This document shows, in pieces, positions 5,448 through 7,202 of a stretch of 7,202 nt of DNA. Position 1 is the stretch's first letter. Each line of letters begins with the position of its first letter. Position numbers and translations under genes: made by a program. A model generated the notes under the pieces. That model was not told the DNA's origin and ran no database searches. It saw only the letters and a list, made by a program, of their open reading frames with translations. Source of the DNA: Candidatus Jorgensenbacteria bacterium GWA1_54_12 (lineage in GTDB: Bacteria > Patescibacteriota > Minisyncoccia > UBA6257 > GWB1-50-10); contig MFKH01000009.1 of NCBI GenBank assembly GCA_001779505.1, forward strand, positions 1 to 7,202, given 5' to 3'.

Positions 5448-6311
5448 ATGCAGGTTACCAAAGCGTCGGGCGAACGCGAGCGGTACGCGCCCGCAAAAGT
5501 TATGGAATCGCTCACGCGCTCCGGTGTTTCGCCGGACGAGGCAAAGCGCATTGAGCGGAGCATTGCGCGTGAAATCACGCCAGGCGACTCAACAACGGAA
5601 CTTTTTGAGCGGGTAAGAAAGCGCCTCATGGAAACCGACATTGCCGGCGCGGCGCGCTACTCCTTAAAACAAGCCATTATGGAACTTGGTCCCGAGGGAT
5701 ATTACTTTGAGCGATATGTGGCGCATGTTCTGGAAAAGTACGGATACCGCACGAAGACGAATCAAATGACACAAGGTGCATGCGTGTCGCATGAGATTGA
5801 TATTGTCGCCGAAGAACCGATGTCCAAAGAAAAGCATTCCGCAGGCATTCCGGTGACGTATCTCATTGAGGTGAAATATCACAACGCGCGCGGCGTGAAA
5901 ACCGACGTGAAAGAGGCAATGTATGCATACGCGCGCGTGCTTGATGTGCAGGAAGGAAGAAAGGGCGTGCCATACGGCACGTGGCTTGTGACGAATACAA
6001 AGTTTACCGAAAACGCAAAGCGCTATGGCGCCTGTCGCGGTGTGCGCCTCACGGGATGGCGCCACGCGCATCCGGGAGGAACAGAAGAGAGTTTGGAGCG
6101 CCTCATAGAGCATTGGGGACTGTATCCGGTTACGATTTTCCCCGGCGTGAGCCGCGCCGGCCGTATTGCGCTTGCTGACGGAGGCGTGTACTTTGCATAT
6201 GAACTTTTGGGAAAAGATGCGCGGGAACTCCAAAAGCGCTTTGGTATTACGGAACATGACGCCGCGGGCGTCTATGCGGGAGTAACAGCCCTCTTTGGAA
6301 CACATGCGTAG
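5448..6311 (+). CDS. ATP-cone/Mrr-like endonuclease fusion protein
   Basis: The protein has 287 residues from ATG 5448. Longer in-frame readings from 5319 lie inside the Gmad2 gene and are unlikely. Residues 1-90 look like an ATP-cone, the regulatory nucleotide-binding domain of ribonucleotide reductase and NrdR: VTKASGERERYAPAKVMESL, a central helical part and AARYSLKQAIMELGPEGYYFERYVAHVL. Residues 90-200 are a PD-(D/E)xK nuclease of the Mrr/Holliday-resolvase type, with D118 in HEIDIV and E141/K143 in LIEVKYHN, followed by the helix VKEAMYAYARVLDV and the strand GTWLVTNTKF. The catalytic set appears complete. Residues 213-287 are mostly helical and end with ELQKRFGITEHDAAGVY, perhaps a helix-hairpin-helix DNA-binding region. 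The likely role is DNA cleavage gated by nucleotide binding, in defence or DNA processing; the substrate is unknown. No methyltransferase is adjacent. Its 3' end overlaps the next gene by eight bases. Confidence 0.88.
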   Translation: MQVTKASGERERYAPAKVMESLTRSGVSPDEAKRIERSIAREITPGDSTTELFERVRKRLMETDIAGAARYSLKQAIMELGPEGYYFERYVAHVLEKYGYRTKTNQMTQGACVSHEIDIVAEEPMSKEKHSAGIPVTYLIEVKYHNARGVKTDVKEAMYAYARVLDVQEGRKGVPYGTWLVTNTKFTENAKRYGACRGVRLTGWRHAHPGGTEESLERLIEHWGLYPVTIFPGVSRAGRIALADGGVYFAYELLGKDARELQKRFGITEHDAAGVYAGVTALFGTHA

Positions 6312-7202
6312 CACAGCTATCGGTGCCGCTCTTGCGGCGCTCCTCATCGCAGCGCCCTTTTTTGTATTTGCCGCTCCGGACATCGTCTTTTTCTACAGCC
6401 CGACCTGTCCGCACTGCACGCTGGAGGAAGCATTCCTGAAAGAGCTTGAAAAAAGAGACGATGCGCTTGTCATCGCGCGATATTCGGTAGACGAACCGGC
6501 AACCATCCCGCTCTTGAAGGACCTGCTCCGTGAGCATGATGCGGAACGGTATTTCGGCGTTGTACCCCTGACCTTTGTTGGCGAAAGTTTCTTCGTCGGA
6601 TTTGATTCGGCAAAAGGCATCGGCGTGCAGATTGAAGCGGCGCTCCAGACACCCGCCACTACAGCAACCTCATCCATTCCCTTTGCGGACCTTGTTCCAA
6701 AGGGAGCGTCGCTCCCCATCCTAGCAATAGTTTTGGGATTTCTTGACGGTTTCAACGTATGCTCCCTGGGGGCCGTTGTTCTCATCTTGGGACTCGCGCT
6801 CGCGGTGCGCCGCCGTGCGAAAATCGCGGTACTCGGTGCTTCGTTCATCATCGTGACGGCGCTTTTGTACGGTGTGCTTATTCTTGTGTGGTATCAGGTG
6901 TTTCAGTTTCTCGCTCCGGCTCTGAAACTTTTGAACTTTGCAGTCGGCGCGCTCGCCCTGGGAGGAGGAATTTTGTTTCTCCGCCAGTTTGCCCGCTACC
7001 GGAAGTACGGACCGACGTGCGGCTTCGGCGGGCGCGGCATCGTGCACCGCTTTGCGGGGAAAGTGGAGCGGGCGTTTTCTGCCGAAGGCGAATCCCCATC
7101 CGGAAAAAGGGGGACGCTTGCCTTAGCGGGCATCGTCGCCGCATTTGCCGCCGTTGTTACCATCGTTGAGTTTCCATGCTCCGCCGCCGTCCCTCTGGCG
7201 TA
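6304..7202 (+). CDS. Thioredoxin-like/CcdA-DsbD-like transmembrane fusion protein (3' end outside window)
   Basis: The frame is open from ATG 6304 to the window end (299 codons visible). The start overlaps the nuclease stop by eight bases, with TGGAA four bases upstream. A signal or anchor segment (about 5-24) leads into a thioredoxin-fold domain: FFYSPTCPHC gives the active site C35-P-H-C38, and VVPLTF supplies the cis-proline (P88). Membrane segments follow at about 136-168, 173-196, 206-227 and 271-299. The first contains GFLDGFNVCSLG (C153) and the fourth VEFPCSAAVP (C292). A cysteine in the first and fourth helices is the arrangement of CcdA/DsbD electron carriers, and about two more helices would be expected beyond the window. 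The inferred role is to pass electrons from cytoplasmic thioredoxin through the membrane to the external CPHC domain, reducing or isomerising disulfides. The loop at 228-270 carries an extra cysteine (C239). The exact subfamily is uncertain. Confidence 0.85.
   Translation, partial: MRSTAIGAALAALLIAAPFFVFAAPDIVFFYSPTCPHCTLEEAFLKELEKRDDALVIARYSVDEPATIPLLKDLLREHDAERYFGVVPLTFVGESFFVGFDSAKGIGVQIEAALQTPATTATSSIPFADLVPKGASLPILAIVLGFLDGFNVCSLGAVVLILGLALAVRRRAKIAVLGASFIIVTALLYGVLILVWYQVFQFLAPALKLLNFAVGALALGGGILFLRQFARYRKYGPTCGFGGRGIVHRFAGKVERAFSAEGESPSGKRGTLALAGIVAAFAAVVTIVEFPCSAAVPLA

Noticed and set aside
5664..6383. 239-codon minus-strand ORF opposite the nuclease gene
   Set aside because: It is antisense to a gene with intact nuclease motifs, spans two plus-strand genes, and shows no domain.
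6759..7169. Plus-strand ORF in a second frame near the window end
   Set aside because: It overlaps the thioredoxin/CcdA-like frame, which is open throughout with membrane segments and conserved cysteines; the alternative product is Arg-rich noise.

Overview
The window looks like chromosomal DNA of a Patescibacteria/CPR bacterium, probably Parcubacteria-like. This rests on recalled family resemblance, not on a search. The supporting features are a beta-rich giant-protein C-terminus with a 'DVAE.YPS' module, a small anchored protein ending 'AKKAILYDPSGDKIVEVAP', an adjacent dockerin and cohesin pair, a Gmad2 immunoglobulin-like protein, and very tight gene packing. TGA is used as a normal stop (1302-1304, 3084-3086) and no gene contains it in frame, so the code is 11 rather than the TGA=Gly code of Gracilibacteria/Absconditabacteria. 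No tRNA, rRNA, CRISPR, IS element or phage integration site was seen.

Region 1 (1-1304, +): the 3' end of a large secreted or surface beta-structured protein whose start lies outside the window, closing with a Glu/Pro-rich tail. Region 2 (1305-4102, +): an apparent three-gene envelope operon. Its likely promoter is an extended -10 lying across the stop codon of the preceding gene. The genes are a small single-pass membrane protein, a secreted FN3/Ig-like protein ending in a type I dockerin, and a membrane-anchored cohesin protein with a heptad coiled coil and a long basic cytoplasmic tail. The last two overlap by one base. The simplest model is that the dockerin protein is held on the cell surface by the cohesin protein.

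Region 3 (4112-4966, -): a convergent single-gene unit encoding an unrecognised Cys-rich protein, with its own promoter, a 5' stem-loop, a strong Shine-Dalgarno and an intrinsic terminator. Region 4 (4960-7202, +): a divergent operon whose -35 overlaps that of region 3 and whose first gene appears to be leaderless. It encodes a membrane-anchored Gmad2 protein, an ATP-cone/Mrr-like nuclease fusion, and a thioredoxin/CcdA-DsbD-like thiol-redox membrane protein cut off by the window end. The intergenic stretches are all under about 130 bases, so no gene-free region over 300 bases exists.

The strongest candidates for a second look are the self-contained cohesin-dockerin surface pair, the ATP-cone nuclease co-transcribed with envelope redox genes, and the back-to-back promoters with overlapping -35 boxes.
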